A stretch of 9,573 bases of DNA, from contig JAHCKU010000087.1 in the NCBI GenBank assembly GCA_026125625.1, forward strand, positions 1-9,573. The letters run 5' to 3'. The position numbers and the translations under genes are program-made. Numbering within the stretch: position 1 is the first letter of the stretch; the number at the start of each line of letters is the position of its first letter. The notes below the pieces were generated by a model. It did no database searches and was not told the DNA's origin. It was given only the letters and a program-made list of their open reading frames with translations. Source of the stretch: Burkholderiales bacterium. Its GTDB lineage: Bacteria; Pseudomonadota; Gammaproteobacteria; Burkholderiales; SHXO01. This document shows positions 1 through 5,987 of the stretch, in pieces.

Positions 1-1757
1 CCGCGCACGGCGTCTCGCATGTCGCCCTCCAATAGCGTCCGCATCTTGTCGAACTCGGACTGGAATATCTCCCCCTTTGCGAGCCAGTCTTGTAGCTGGT
101 CCAATTGCGCCTGGACGCGCCGCGTCGGGTCGATGCGATCGCGCAGCGCTTCGACGTCGGAGTTCAAGTTCGCGTTCTGGAGCTCGCGGCGTAGCGCCAC
201 GATGCGCTCGCGCAACAGGAGCGCATCGCCAGGATCCTTCACCAGCCCCTTGCTGAGCGCCTCCTCGATTTCCTTGATCTCCTGATTCAGCGCCCGGGTC
301 GGGTCGGCGGCACGCAGCATCGCCTCTGCAATGCCCTGCTGAGACTGCTTGAACCGCTCGAACTCCAGCCGCGTGCGCGCAGCGGCCTCCTCCGTTGCAC
401 TCAGCGGGTTGGACGCAGAGCTCTGCACCCGGTCCAGCTCCTCGAGCGCGCGCGTCGCCTCGCGCGTGGGATCGACAAGATCCCGTAAACGCTCAGCAGC
501 GACGCGTAGGCTCTCGTTCGTTTCTTCCCGCACTTGCGCGTAATGCTTCTGTGCCGCGGCCTGCTCCTCGGCCGCCGCCTTCTCGGCGTGGGCTGCATCC
601 ACTTGTCGCGCTGCCTGCAGAAGGGACTCCTGCTGGGCGCGTGTCGTGAAGAGGTACCGACCAGCGACGATGTCTTGCAGCACCCGCTGCTCCTCGCTGA
701 GCTTCTGGATGCCTTGGATTTCGCGGGTGTAACCCTCGATGATCTGGTTAATGCGGCGCAGTTGCTGCTCGCCCAACAGATCGCGCTCGGCCTTCTTTAC
801 TTTGTCTTCTGCATCTTTTTTCGCTTTAAGGCGCGCCGCCTCCGCATCCGCCATACCCTTCTGGGCGGCGCGGACGTCGTCCATCAATTTTTCTTCCAGC
901 GCGCGAAGATCGCCAATCGTCCGCGCACGGTTCGGATCGCCGCGCGCCAGCGCCTGCGCGCCAGCCTGGGTCAGCCGCAGGTCCGCACGGTCCAGCGCTT
1001 CGATGCCCCGGCCTATCGATCGGACCAGCGCATCCACACTGCCGGCCGCCACGTTCGAGCGATTGAAGGTGTCGAGCAACTGGCCCCACGAGCGTGAGAG
1101 GTCATGCGTGCCCTTCAGCAGCTTCTCGTTTATTTCCTGCGAGATCGGCCGCAGCTGCCCGCGCACCGCACCCAGCAGCGCGCGCTGCGCGTCCAGATGC
1201 TTGTTGCCCTCCGCCAGAGCCTTGATCTGGTCGCGCTGTGCCGCGGTGAATCCGACGCCGGCCTTCTCCAGCTGCTCCATTCCCTTGATGGGATCCTGCA
1301 GCGCGCGGCCGAACATGCCCACCGCCTGCTGCAGTGAGCCCCCGAACACCGTCGAGAACTCGACCGCAGCCTGCATCGTGTCCCTGAAGGCCTCGCCGCC
1401 AATGTCCCGGAAGCGCAGCAGCTCGTTCGCGGCGTCGACGATCTCTGCCCTGGACAGCGGTGAGCCAGAACGGATCTGTGCCACGATCCCGGCCAGGTCC
1501 GCCGCAGTCTGGCCCGAGGCGTAGCCGGTAGCGCGCAACACGGCATCCACCTGGGCGAACCGATCCTGGAATTCCTTCGCCTCGCGCGCCGCGACCGCGA
1601 ATGACCCGGCCAAGGCAGTGGCTGTCGTGCCGAGAATGGCCTGCATCGGCCCAAGCCTGGTAGTGAGCGATGCGATTGAGCGCGCCACCGATGCGAATGC
1701 CGCTCGGGTAGCGTCTTCGGCCTGAATCTTGATGATGGCGCGATTGTCAGTAGCCAT
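1..1757 (-). CDS. Phage tail tape measure protein, C-terminus cut by window edge
   Basis: The reading frame is open from ATG at 1757 to the window edge, 585 codons without a stop. A good ribosome site (GAGGAG) lies 7 nt before the ATG. The protein starts MATDNRAIIKIQAEDATRAA. Residues about 60-200 resemble the lambda-type prophage tail length tape measure domain, including RALQDPIKGM (151-160), EQLEKAGVGF (161-170) and a following AAQRDQIKALAE stretch. Further on come long Ala/Glu/Arg/Lys-rich helices likely to form coiled coil (around residues 280-330 and beyond), as expected of a rod-like ruler. Such proteins set tail length in long-tailed phages and help DNA entry. The gene starts only 63 bp after the capsid gene stop, with none of the usual connector or tail tube genes between. 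The full length is unknown because the 3' end lies outside the window. Confidence 0.88.
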   Translation of the reverse strand, partial: MATDNRAIIKIQAEDATRAAFASVARSIASLTTRLGPMQAILGTTATALAGSFAVAAREAKEFQDRFAQVDAVLRATGYASGQTAADLAGIVAQIRSGSPLSRAEIVDAANELLRFRDIGGEAFRDTMQAAVEFSTVFGGSLQQAVGMFGRALQDPIKGMEQLEKAGVGFTAAQRDQIKALAEGNKHLDAQRALLGAVRGQLRPISQEINEKLLKGTHDLSRSWGQLLDTFNRSNVAAGSVDALVRSIGRGIEALDRADLRLTQAGAQALARGDPNRARTIGDLRALEEKLMDDVRAAQKGMADAEAARLKAKKDAEDKVKKAERDLLGEQQLRRINQIIEGYTREIQGIQKLSEEQRVLQDIVAGRYLFTTRAQQESLLQAARQVDAAHAEKAAAEEQAAAQKHYAQVREETNESLRVAAERLRDLVDPTREATRALEELDRVQSSASNPLSATEEAAARTRLEFERFKQSQQGIAEAMLRAADPTRALNQEIKEIEEALSKGLVKDPGDALLLRERIVALRRELQNANLNSDVEALRDRIDPTRRVQAQLDQLQDWLAKGEIFQSEFDKMRTLLEGDMRDAVR

Positions 1758-1776
1758 GAGGTTGCTCCTCACGCTG

Positions 1777-1806
1777 GCGTGCGAGCGCCTCAGGCGCCGC
1801 GCACGC
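1777..1806 (-). promoter_or_regulatory. Strong hairpin between capsid and tape measure genes
   Basis: A GC-only inverted repeat has outer arms GCGTGCG (1777-1783) and CGCACGC (1800-1806), inner arms GCGCC (1785-1789) and GGCGC (1793-1797), a TCA loop and a small bulge. It sits between the capsid stop (1821-1823) and the tape measure ribosome site. No T-run follows it on the minus strand, so it is not a classical intrinsic terminator. It could slow polymerase, protect the capsid mRNA 3' end, or hold down tape measure expression relative to capsid. Those roles are inferred. Confidence 0.5.
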
Positions 1807-1820
1807 GGTTATCTGGGGGA

Positions 1821-3014
1821 TTAGGTCCGGCCGTGCAGTCCGACGATCGGGCCCGCGAGGGTGGTGGACTTCAGAACGCCGTGGCAGTTGATATCGATCC
1901 GCTCCACGGTGATGATCCTGGTGAGGTGACGGTGCGCCAAGCTGTACGGATCAACCGTCATGATAATGCCCTGGCCAACGCCCATCGCTACGCCGCGGCT
2001 GAAGTTCCCCAGCATCAAGATGGTCGTGCCGTTGTAGGGCGTGCCCGCACCGGCCGGCATGTGATGCGCGAGGCTGATCGGGAAGCCCGCATAGAATCCC
2101 TCGACGATCTGGCCCTGGACCGACTGAATGTCGTTGCCGCCGGCATTGAGCTTCAGCCGACCGAACACCGCCGCGTCGAACACGCCCGAGCACAGCCACC
2201 GTGCGCCCCCGCGTGCGTACACCGGCAACTGACCGATCAGGCTGGTCACGTCGCTGATGTCCACCTCGGGGAAGGTGTCATGGGTGCTCGCCGCCTGCAC
2301 ACGGCTGCCGGCGTAGAGCGGATCGTTCAACAGCGTGAGCAAGCCCACCATCCCCCCGTAGGTGGAAGTGCCGTCACCCAGCAGCAAGCATGCGTCTTCC
2401 TTCGTCGCGAACGCGCGCGCCTGTTCCTGCGCCACCAGCTCGGCCAGAGCGATCACCGTGTCCTGCGCGGTGCTCTTGCCAAAAGGGGTTATCGTCATGA
2501 CGTCCTTGAGTACGAGCTGAATCTGGTCGCCGGTCGGGTCGGACTCGGTACCCCCGGGCGGGCCCTCACTGACGAAGTACGCCTCGGCATCGCCAGTGTG
2601 CCGCGGGATGACTGTCGACGCGGAACTCATAGGCATGACGTTGGCGATCCGACGTGCAACCCCGTACTGCTCGCGGTTGTTGATGATGGCCGTTTCCATT
2701 TCGACGGGGACCAGCCAGCCGGCGGTGGAGAAGTTGCCCTCGACCATGGCGCGCTGACCGTGTGCCGCCTCGGCGGCGGTCTGAAGCTGCACGCCGGAGC
2801 CCCGACACCACTGTGCCGCCCGGCCATCGCCGTGCACAACCGCGCGGCACCACATGCCCGCTCGATAGGCTACTTCGCGGTCCTCCATGCCGAGAAGTCG
2901 GCCTGTGCCTCGGAAGGCATGAAGGCCACCGGCTGCGAGCACTTCTCGCGCGGCCATGCCGTAGGTCACGCGACCGCTGCGTTCAAAAGCTTCGTTGCTG
3001 CTGTTGCTATACAT
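1821..3014 (-). CDS. HK97-fold phage major capsid protein
   Basis: This 397-aa protein is an HK97-type major capsid subunit. Residues about 90-397 carry the family pattern: a glycine step into a hydrophobic strand (STAGWLVPVEME, 96-107), IPRHTGDAEAYFVSEG (about 136-151) at the A-domain/E-loop side, a long helix AELVAQEQARAFATKEDACL (191-210), and LLGDGTSTYGG (211-221), the usual G-D-G-T turn. The N-terminal ~90 residues are not typical coiled-coil delta domain, contain Cys56 and Cys70, and are Arg- and Gly-rich. No prohead protease gene is adjacent, which is unusual. The ATG at 3014 is preceded by GTAGGGG, which overlaps the TAG of the upstream gene, so the two are translationally close. The portal and protease that normally precede this gene are replaced by two unrecognised small genes. 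Identity as a capsid protein is confident; whether it builds its own capsid or modifies a helper's is unknown. Confidence 0.9.
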   Translation of the reverse strand: MYSNSSNEAFERSGRVTYGMAAREVLAAGGLHAFRGTGRLLGMEDREVAYRAGMWCRAVVHGDGRAAQWCRGSGVQLQTAAEAAHGQRAMVEGNFSTAGWLVPVEMETAIINNREQYGVARRIANVMPMSSASTVIPRHTGDAEAYFVSEGPPGGTESDPTGDQIQLVLKDVMTITPFGKSTAQDTVIALAELVAQEQARAFATKEDACLLLGDGTSTYGGMVGLLTLLNDPLYAGSRVQAASTHDTFPEVDISDVTSLIGQLPVYARGGARWLCSGVFDAAVFGRLKLNAGGNDIQSVQGQIVEGFYAGFPISLAHHMPAGAGTPYNGTTILMLGNFSRGVAMGVGQGIIMTVDPYSLAHRHLTRIITVERIDINCHGVLKSTTLAGPIVGLHGRT

Positions 3015-3026
3015 AGGGTTTCGCCC

Positions 3027-3500
3027 CTACGTTGAGCCGGCGCTCGTCTTGGCCGACTGGTTGAAAATCCTGTCCTTTGTCCAGGAAACGATATTGCCAT
3101 GTACCTCGCGATCCGCGGCAATGTAATTATGGCCACGTCCCATGTCCTCCAGCGTTTCGAAAGGCATGTCCCGGAAGATCGCCATCTCGAAGAAGCGCCT
3201 CGGAATCCGGGATAGCCGCAGCGCTAAGTAACGTTGCCGTCGTGACACCCCCAGCAGTCGCGCCGACTGGTCGCGCTGCGCGCGCGTCATCGGCGAGCCG
3301 TGGCGGTAACTGCGCTGCTCAAATTTATAGATGACCTCGCCCAAGCACCGGTACGAGCGTGCATGCCGGCGATAGGCCAGTCGCCAGCCTTCTGTATCCT
3401 GGCGCTCGCTCGCGGCGCGCATCGCCTTCTGTGCTTCCAACGCCTCGGCGAGATACTTGTTGGCTGCGCTCTTGGTGGCGTTGTCGATTTCCAGTTCCAT
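3027..3500 (-). CDS. Hypothetical basic helical protein, 157 aa
   Basis: I do not recognise this family. The protein starts MELEIDNATKSAANKYLAEA. Its first ~50 residues look like an amphipathic helix rich in Ala/Glu/Lys. The middle is strongly basic and rich in Tyr/Arg (YRRHARSYRCLGEVIYKFEQ, then RAQRDQSARLLGVSRRQRYL), and the end is mixed. I chose ATG 3500 because it begins one base after the upstream gene's stop (TGA-g-ATG), which suggests coupled translation. An in-frame extension to 3584 would run deep into the upstream gene and lacks a better ribosome site. The stop overlaps the capsid gene's ribosome site. Its position directly before the capsid gene is where a portal, protease or scaffold would normally be coded, so an assembly role such as scaffolding or size determination is a guess. 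A DNA-binding role for the basic segment is equally possible. Confidence 0.7.
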   Translation of the reverse strand: MELEIDNATKSAANKYLAEALEAQKAMRAASERQDTEGWRLAYRRHARSYRCLGEVIYKFEQRSYRHGSPMTRAQRDQSARLLGVSRRQRYLALRLSRIPRRFFEMAIFRDMPFETLEDMGRGHNYIAADREVHGNIVSWTKDRIFNQSAKTSAGST

Positions 3501-3501
3501 C

Positions 3502-4014
3502 TCACTCAACCTTTGCCACGCCCGCCGGATCGCCCCCGCCCGACAGCACCATGCTGCGGCCGCCGGCGGGATCGTTGAATACAATCACCGGTCGGCCTTC
3601 CGCAGCCGACATCGCCTTCGCGACTGCGGCCTCGCCCGCATGGAACGCGAGCATGCTCTGCACCGCGCGCTGTACGTATACGAAGTCGGCGAGAACCATG
3701 TCCTCGACCCGCACCAGCTCCAGCACGCCGCGGCGCGGTATCCACCACTCAGCACGCCACTCCGGAACGCCGGGCAGCGCGGCGCAAGGGCCCCATGCCT
3801 GGCCTGGGGTCCACAGCAGCTGGACTTGCCGCCGCGCCTCTTCGATCAGCGGCCACGCCATCGACTCGTCGTCGTTCGCGCCGATGCCGGCGATCGCCGC
3901 CAGATCCGGGTCGGGCAGGCACGCGAAGCGCGCCCGGTATGAATTGATGTATCGCGCGATTCTCATCGCCTGCTCCTCGGTGACTGCTGGTTGTTGTTCG
4001 TCCGCTGATTCCAT
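3502..4014 (-). CDS. Hypothetical protein downstream of small terminase, 170 aa
   Basis: I do not recognise this protein. It begins MESADEQQPAVTEEQAMRIA. It has an acidic N-terminus, a helical first half and a Trp/Pro-rich central part (LLWTPGQAWGPCAALPGVPE, then WRAEWWIPRRG). Another helix follows (VLADFVYVQRAVQSMLAFHA), and the C-terminal tail is Gly-rich. There is no signal peptide or membrane segment. The ATG at 4014 has GAGGTG 4 nt upstream. An alternative ATG at 4026 would give an ATGA overlap with the small terminase stop and four more residues; both starts fit coupled translation from the terminase gene. The gene lies where a large terminase would normally sit, but at 170 aa it has no room for, and no sign of, the ATPase and nuclease motifs of TerL. 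Together with the next gene it forms a two-gene block between small terminase and capsid. Confidence 0.7.
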   Translation of the reverse strand: MESADEQQPAVTEEQAMRIARYINSYRARFACLPDPDLAAIAGIGANDDESMAWPLIEEARRQVQLLWTPGQAWGPCAALPGVPEWRAEWWIPRRGVLELVRVEDMVLADFVYVQRAVQSMLAFHAGEAAVAKAMSAAEGRPVIVFNDPAGGRSMVLSGGGDPAGVAKVE

Positions 4015-4022
4015 GTGGCACC

Positions 4023-4535
4023 TCATGTGCGTGTTGAAGAATCTGGTGAGACCGGCCCGGCGATGGCCGCCAGCCGGGCTTCTACCTCGGCAAGGATCGG
4101 AGCGTACTCGGCGATTAGGATGGCGCGGATGGCGGCGGCATCATTACTCACGCCGACGATCGGCTGTGCGATGCGATCAGGAATCGGCGCCAGCGCGTCG
4201 CGGAAGTAGCGGCCTATGTTGAACACCGCCTCCAGCACCTGTGCGCGCGGGACCGCTGCGCCAGTCGCCACGTCGAGCTTGAGCTGCTCCAAGCGCGCTT
4301 TGACTTCCTCTCGCCGCGTCCGGAGTGCTCGGTACTCGGCCCAGGCTGCATCGGTTGCGGTGTCACGTCGCATCCTCGGCGCTGGCATATGCAGGCGCGC
4401 GGCGAGCAATGCCTCGGTGCGCTCGACATCCACCCAGCCATCGACCACGACGATCAATCCCTTCCGCTCGAGTTTGTTGATGTTGCTGCGGACCCATCCG
4501 TGTTTCCTTGCGAATTCGCTCTTTCTCATTCTCAT
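4023..4535 (-). CDS. Terminase small subunit, Nu1-like
   Basis: This 170-aa protein has the layout of Nu1-type small terminases, which bind the packaging site and recruit the large terminase. The N-terminus (KSEFARKHGWVRSNINKLER, residues 4-23) is a helix-turn-helix/winged-helix, followed by a strand-like GLIVVVDGWVDVERTEALLA. A charged coiled-coil (EYRALRTRREEVKARLEQLK) then leads to LDVATGAAVPRAQVLEAVFN and FRDALAPIPDRIAQPIVGVS, the typical Nu1-like middle and C-terminal region. ATG 4535 is preferred because AGGTGG lies 6 nt upstream; a GTG at 4544 would overlap that ribosome site. The stop is in ATGA overlap with a possible start of the next gene. A palindrome-dense segment that could hold a packaging site lies just upstream. 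No large terminase is present, so a partner from elsewhere would be needed. Confidence 0.78.
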   Translation of the reverse strand: MRMRKSEFARKHGWVRSNINKLERKGLIVVVDGWVDVERTEALLAARLHMPAPRMRRDTATDAAWAEYRALRTRREEVKARLEQLKLDVATGAAVPRAQVLEAVFNIGRYFRDALAPIPDRIAQPIVGVSNDAAAIRAILIAEYAPILAEVEARLAAIAGPVSPDSSTRT

Positions 4536-4553
4536 TCGCGCCACCTATCTGCG

Positions 4554-4582
4554 TTGATTTGCTGAATCGTTCGAAAAATCAA
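4554..4582. promoter_or_regulatory. Inverted repeat in the leader of the small terminase gene
   Basis: The 7-bp arms TTGATTT (4554-4560) and AAATCAA (4576-4582) flank a 15-bp centre that contains TTCGAA (4570-4575). The element sits about 20 bp before the terminase start in the most AT-rich patch of this stretch. It could be an operator or a terminase or regulator binding site. On the minus strand TTGATT could also act as a -35 element, but no convincing -10 follows. Confidence 0.35.
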
Positions 4583-4866
4583 TAACTAGCGAAACGTCGA
4601 GCCTTCGGCTTGCGTATATGTTTTCGCCAGGAAGGACCCGCGAGCCGTTCGAACGGCGTTCGGGGTCGTTCGAACGGGCGTTCGAACGGGCTGTCACGCG
4701 TTACGGGGCGTCGCGTAACGGGGGACATCGCGTTACCCCCGACCTTGCACATGCGTGCACGTGCATGCACACGTCGAGCACGTGTGCCGCACGCGTGGCG
4801 CTCGCGTGCTGTGCGCGTGCTGCTTGCAGTACCGTTTTTGGGACCGGTTGGCACACGCAGACTCAC
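4579..4866 (-). CDS. Possible basic repeat-containing protein, 95 aa
   Basis: This candidate starts at GTG 4866, which overlaps the stop of the preceding small gene as GTGA, a classic coupled junction and the main argument that it is real. The product is very basic (RARRVHARARMCKVGGNAMS) and carries in-frame short repeats: VTRRPVTRD, then PFERPFERPRTPFERL, before a Lys/Arg-rich end. The repeats are encoded by palindromic DNA: the PFER copies come from CCGTTCGAACGG-like units and the VTR copies from GTTACGCG-like units. No family is recognised. The ribosome site is poor and the amino-acid composition is biased. The segment may instead be a cis-acting site (for example for packaging) that happens to stay open. 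I give coding status slightly less than even odds. Confidence 0.4.
   Translation of the reverse strand: MSLRVPTGPKNGTASSTRTARERHACGTRARRVHARARMCKVGGNAMSPVTRRPVTRDSPFERPFERPRTPFERLAGPSWRKHIRKPKARRFASY
4645..4800. repeat. Cluster of short palindromes upstream of small terminase
   Basis: There are three copies of CGTTCGAACG, at 4646-4655 (inside the 12-bp palindrome CCGTTCGAACGG), 4667-4676 and 4679-4688. CGTTACG (4699-4705) and CGTAACG (4714-4720) form a 7-bp stem, and a third CGTTAC (4731-4736) can compete for pairing. Then come GCACGTGC (4757-4764), the 10-bp palindrome GTGCATGCAC (4761-4770), CACGTG (4779-4784) and ACGCGT (4791-4796). Spacings in the TTCGAA group (21 and 12 bp) are multiples of three and so keep a reading frame. 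The cluster lies just upstream of the terminase gene, where many phages carry cos or pac sites. Confidence 0.7.
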
Positions 4867-5000
4867 TGCAGGTACTCAAGAGGGAGGGACTCCCTCGCCT
4901 CCGCGACAATGGCGTTCCACTCAGCGATGCCGGCGTTCAACCTCTTGACCTGCGCGTCCGTGAGCAACTCCGCCGGCCATGGGCGCAGGTCCCCAGACAT
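4863..5000 (-). CDS. Small hypothetical protein, 45 aa
   Basis: ATG 5000 opens a 45-codon frame ending in TGA at 4863-4865. The product begins MSGDLRPWPAELLTDAQVKR and continues as an amphipathic helix ending ESLPLEYLQ. This is a well-behaved acidic helical sequence with natural codon use, more protein-like than the overlapping tail of the preceding gene. A GGGGTG sequence lies 3 nt upstream as a possible ribosome site. It overlaps the end of the 131-aa gene by 80 bp in another frame, and its stop overlaps the GTG of the next candidate. No family is recognised. It could be a separate microprotein or the true C-terminus of the upstream gene reached by frameshift. Confidence 0.5.
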   Translation of the reverse strand: MSGDLRPWPAELLTDAQVKRLNAGIAEWNAIVAEARESLPLEYLQ

Positions 5001-5316
5001 CGGCACCCCAGCGCACGTCGCCGCCCAGCCCCTGCTCCCGCAGGAACGAGCGCATCTCCTCCTCCTTTGCAGTGAACGGCGCGATCATCTCGTCAGCCAT
5101 TGCGGCCATGTCGCCCACGCTGATGTCCAGCGCATCCTCCGCGACATGCGGCGGCACGCCCGCGCTGATCTGCTCGTAGTTCAAGGCGAAGTCCAGCATC
5201 GCGACGGTCGCGCCGTTTGGCAGGCCCCCGGTCATGCGCAGGCAGCGCAGGATTACCAGCGCCATGGTCCTGCGCATGCTGTCTCGGGTGATTACTTCGG
5301 GTGCTGTAGTGGTCAT
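4921..5316 (-). CDS. Hypothetical protein, 131 aa
   Basis: I do not recognise this protein. ATG 5316 has a strong ribosome site (TAGGAG, 5 nt upstream), the best in this part of the element. The first ~100 residues look like a compact helical domain: MTTTAPEVITRDSMRRTMAL, a small Gly-rich turn (MTGGLPNGATVAML), an acidic helix (EDALDISVGDMAAMADEMIA) and KEEEMRSFLREQGL. The last ~25 residues (GPAPMAGGVAHGRAGQEVER and on) look out-of-frame in composition. The alternative frame over the same bases reads as a sensible helical peptide. This suggests a long overlap with the 45-aa gene, a frameshift, or a sequencing error. No motif points to a function. It lies between the iteron-like array and the terminase module. 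Confidence 0.65.
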   Translation of the reverse strand: MTTTAPEVITRDSMRRTMALVILRCLRMTGGLPNGATVAMLDFALNYEQISAGVPPHVAEDALDISVGDMAAMADEMIAPFTAKEEEMRSFLREQGLGGDVRWGADVWGPAPMAGGVAHGRAGQEVERRHR

Positions 5317-5328
5317 CGTGTCTCCTAG

Positions 5329-5520
5329 TTAATGCACTGGCCTATGGCTAGAATTCTTAGAAGTGTCCGTGTGGCGGATTAATGGATTGGCAAAAAGGCG
5401 CCCCATACGTCCGCCACACGGATGAAGCACACCAAAATTCCATGGGTCATTAATCCGCCACGCGGATGAAGTAAGTCCGCCACACGGATGAACGACATCG
5501 ATTTTTTGTGCCATTGTCAT
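5329..5520 (-). CDS. Possible 63-aa protein reading through the iteron array
   Basis: ATG 5520 overlaps the stop of the winged-helix gene as ATGA, and the frame stays open for 63 codons to TAA at 5329. The product begins MTMAQKIDVVHPCGGLTSSA and contains two VxHPCGG-like segments (about residues 9-15 and 31-37) coded by copies D and B of the DNA repeat. Copies C and A are read in other frames or orientation, which shows that the repeat is conserved as DNA, not as protein. The frame may be an accident of a non-coding origin or operator region. The coupled start and the lack of stops over about 190 bp are the only positive evidence. Confidence 0.35.
   Translation of the reverse strand: MTMAQKIDVVHPCGGLTSSAWRINDPWNFGVLHPCGGRMGRLFANPLIRHTDTSKNSSHRPVH
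5366..5488. repeat. Iteron-like array: four copies of TCCGCCACACGGA on a 22-bp grid
   Basis: Core copies lie at 5366-5378 (copy A, reverse orientation), 5410-5422 (B), 5454-5466 (C, with one change: TCCGCCACGCGGA) and 5476-5488 (D). Start-to-start distances are 44, 44 and 22 bp, so all copies sit on the same face of the helix. B and D share the longer form GTCCGCCACACGGATGAA; A and C share a TTAATCCGCCAC flank. Each core is a partial dyad, TCCG-N5-CGGA, so a dimeric protein could bind. AT-rich DNA flanks the array on the right (5500-5530). The array follows directly after the winged-helix gene, consistent with a replication origin or an operator set for that protein. Confidence 0.8.
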
Positions 5521-5987
5521 TGGATTGTTACCCCATCTATCGTCCGGAATTCGACGACCGATCGCCGACTCATCGTCGACTGATCGTCGAGCCTGGCCGG
5601 TCGGCGCCAGAGGTTTAGCGGCTCGCGCGTCGGGGGTACGTCCAGCCGCACCGGGCCCTCGTCGACAGCCATCCAGGTGAGTGCGTACAACGATGCGACC
5701 CGCCGGCCGCCTTGGCGGGTGCGAAGTAGCCACCCCCGGTCCAGCAACTCGGACAGCGCCTTGTGCAGCTGATCGCTACTGCTCCAGCCGCTGGCGCGCA
5801 TCACCGTCCACGCTGCTGACAGCCTCCCGTTATTCGCACCCGAGAACTGCAGCGCCATGTCGATGAGCAACTTGACCGCCCTGGGCGACAGTTCGCAGAA
5901 CTCCTTCGAGCGGAACACGTAATGGGGAAGCCGCAGGAAGGTTGCAGTTCCCTGCCTGCCCTTCCTGCCGGTCTTCGGGCGGGCCAT
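5517..5987 (-). CDS. Winged-helix DNA-binding protein, candidate replication initiator or regulator
   Basis: This 156-aa protein begins MARPKTGRKGRQGTATFLRL. It matches a type common in GC-rich proteobacterial prophages and islands: a basic N-terminus, the phrase LPHYVFRSKEFCELSPRAVK (20-39), a helix LLIDMALQF, NNGRLSAAWTVM (52-63), a recognition-helix-like SDQLHKALSELLDRGW (71-86), and a beta wing TRQGGRRVASLYALTW (90-105). The tail is Pro/Arg-rich. I infer DNA binding from the fold; its precise role is not established. ATG 5987 shares TGATG with the stop of the zinc-ribbon gene, so it is probably translated by coupling. Its stop touches the next ATG as ATGA. The four-copy 22-bp-phased repeat just downstream is the obvious candidate binding site, as in iteron-controlled replicons. 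A longer in-frame version from 6194 would overlap the zinc-ribbon gene and is not supported. Confidence 0.75.
   Translation of the reverse strand: MARPKTGRKGRQGTATFLRLPHYVFRSKEFCELSPRAVKLLIDMALQFSGANNGRLSAAWTVMRASGWSSSDQLHKALSELLDRGWLLRTRQGGRRVASLYALTWMAVDEGPVRLDVPPTREPLNLWRRPARLDDQSTMSRRSVVEFRTIDGVTIQ

Noticed and set aside
739..1524. Plus-strand open frame of about 261 codons
   Set aside because: It is antisense to the tape measure gene, Ser/Arg/Ala-rich with no domain. The opposite strand has a convincing protein and ribosome site.
1779..3035. Long open frame on the plus strand, about 418 codons
   Set aside because: It is fully antisense to the capsid gene, whose product has clear HK97-family features. 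The plus-strand product is rich in His, Arg and Ala with no recognisable domain, as expected from GC-rich antisense frames.
5366..5488. CRISPR array
   Set aside because: Only four short cores, one inverted, with unequal gaps of 9 to 31 bp and no unique spacers of regular length. The 22-bp grid fits iterons or operators better.
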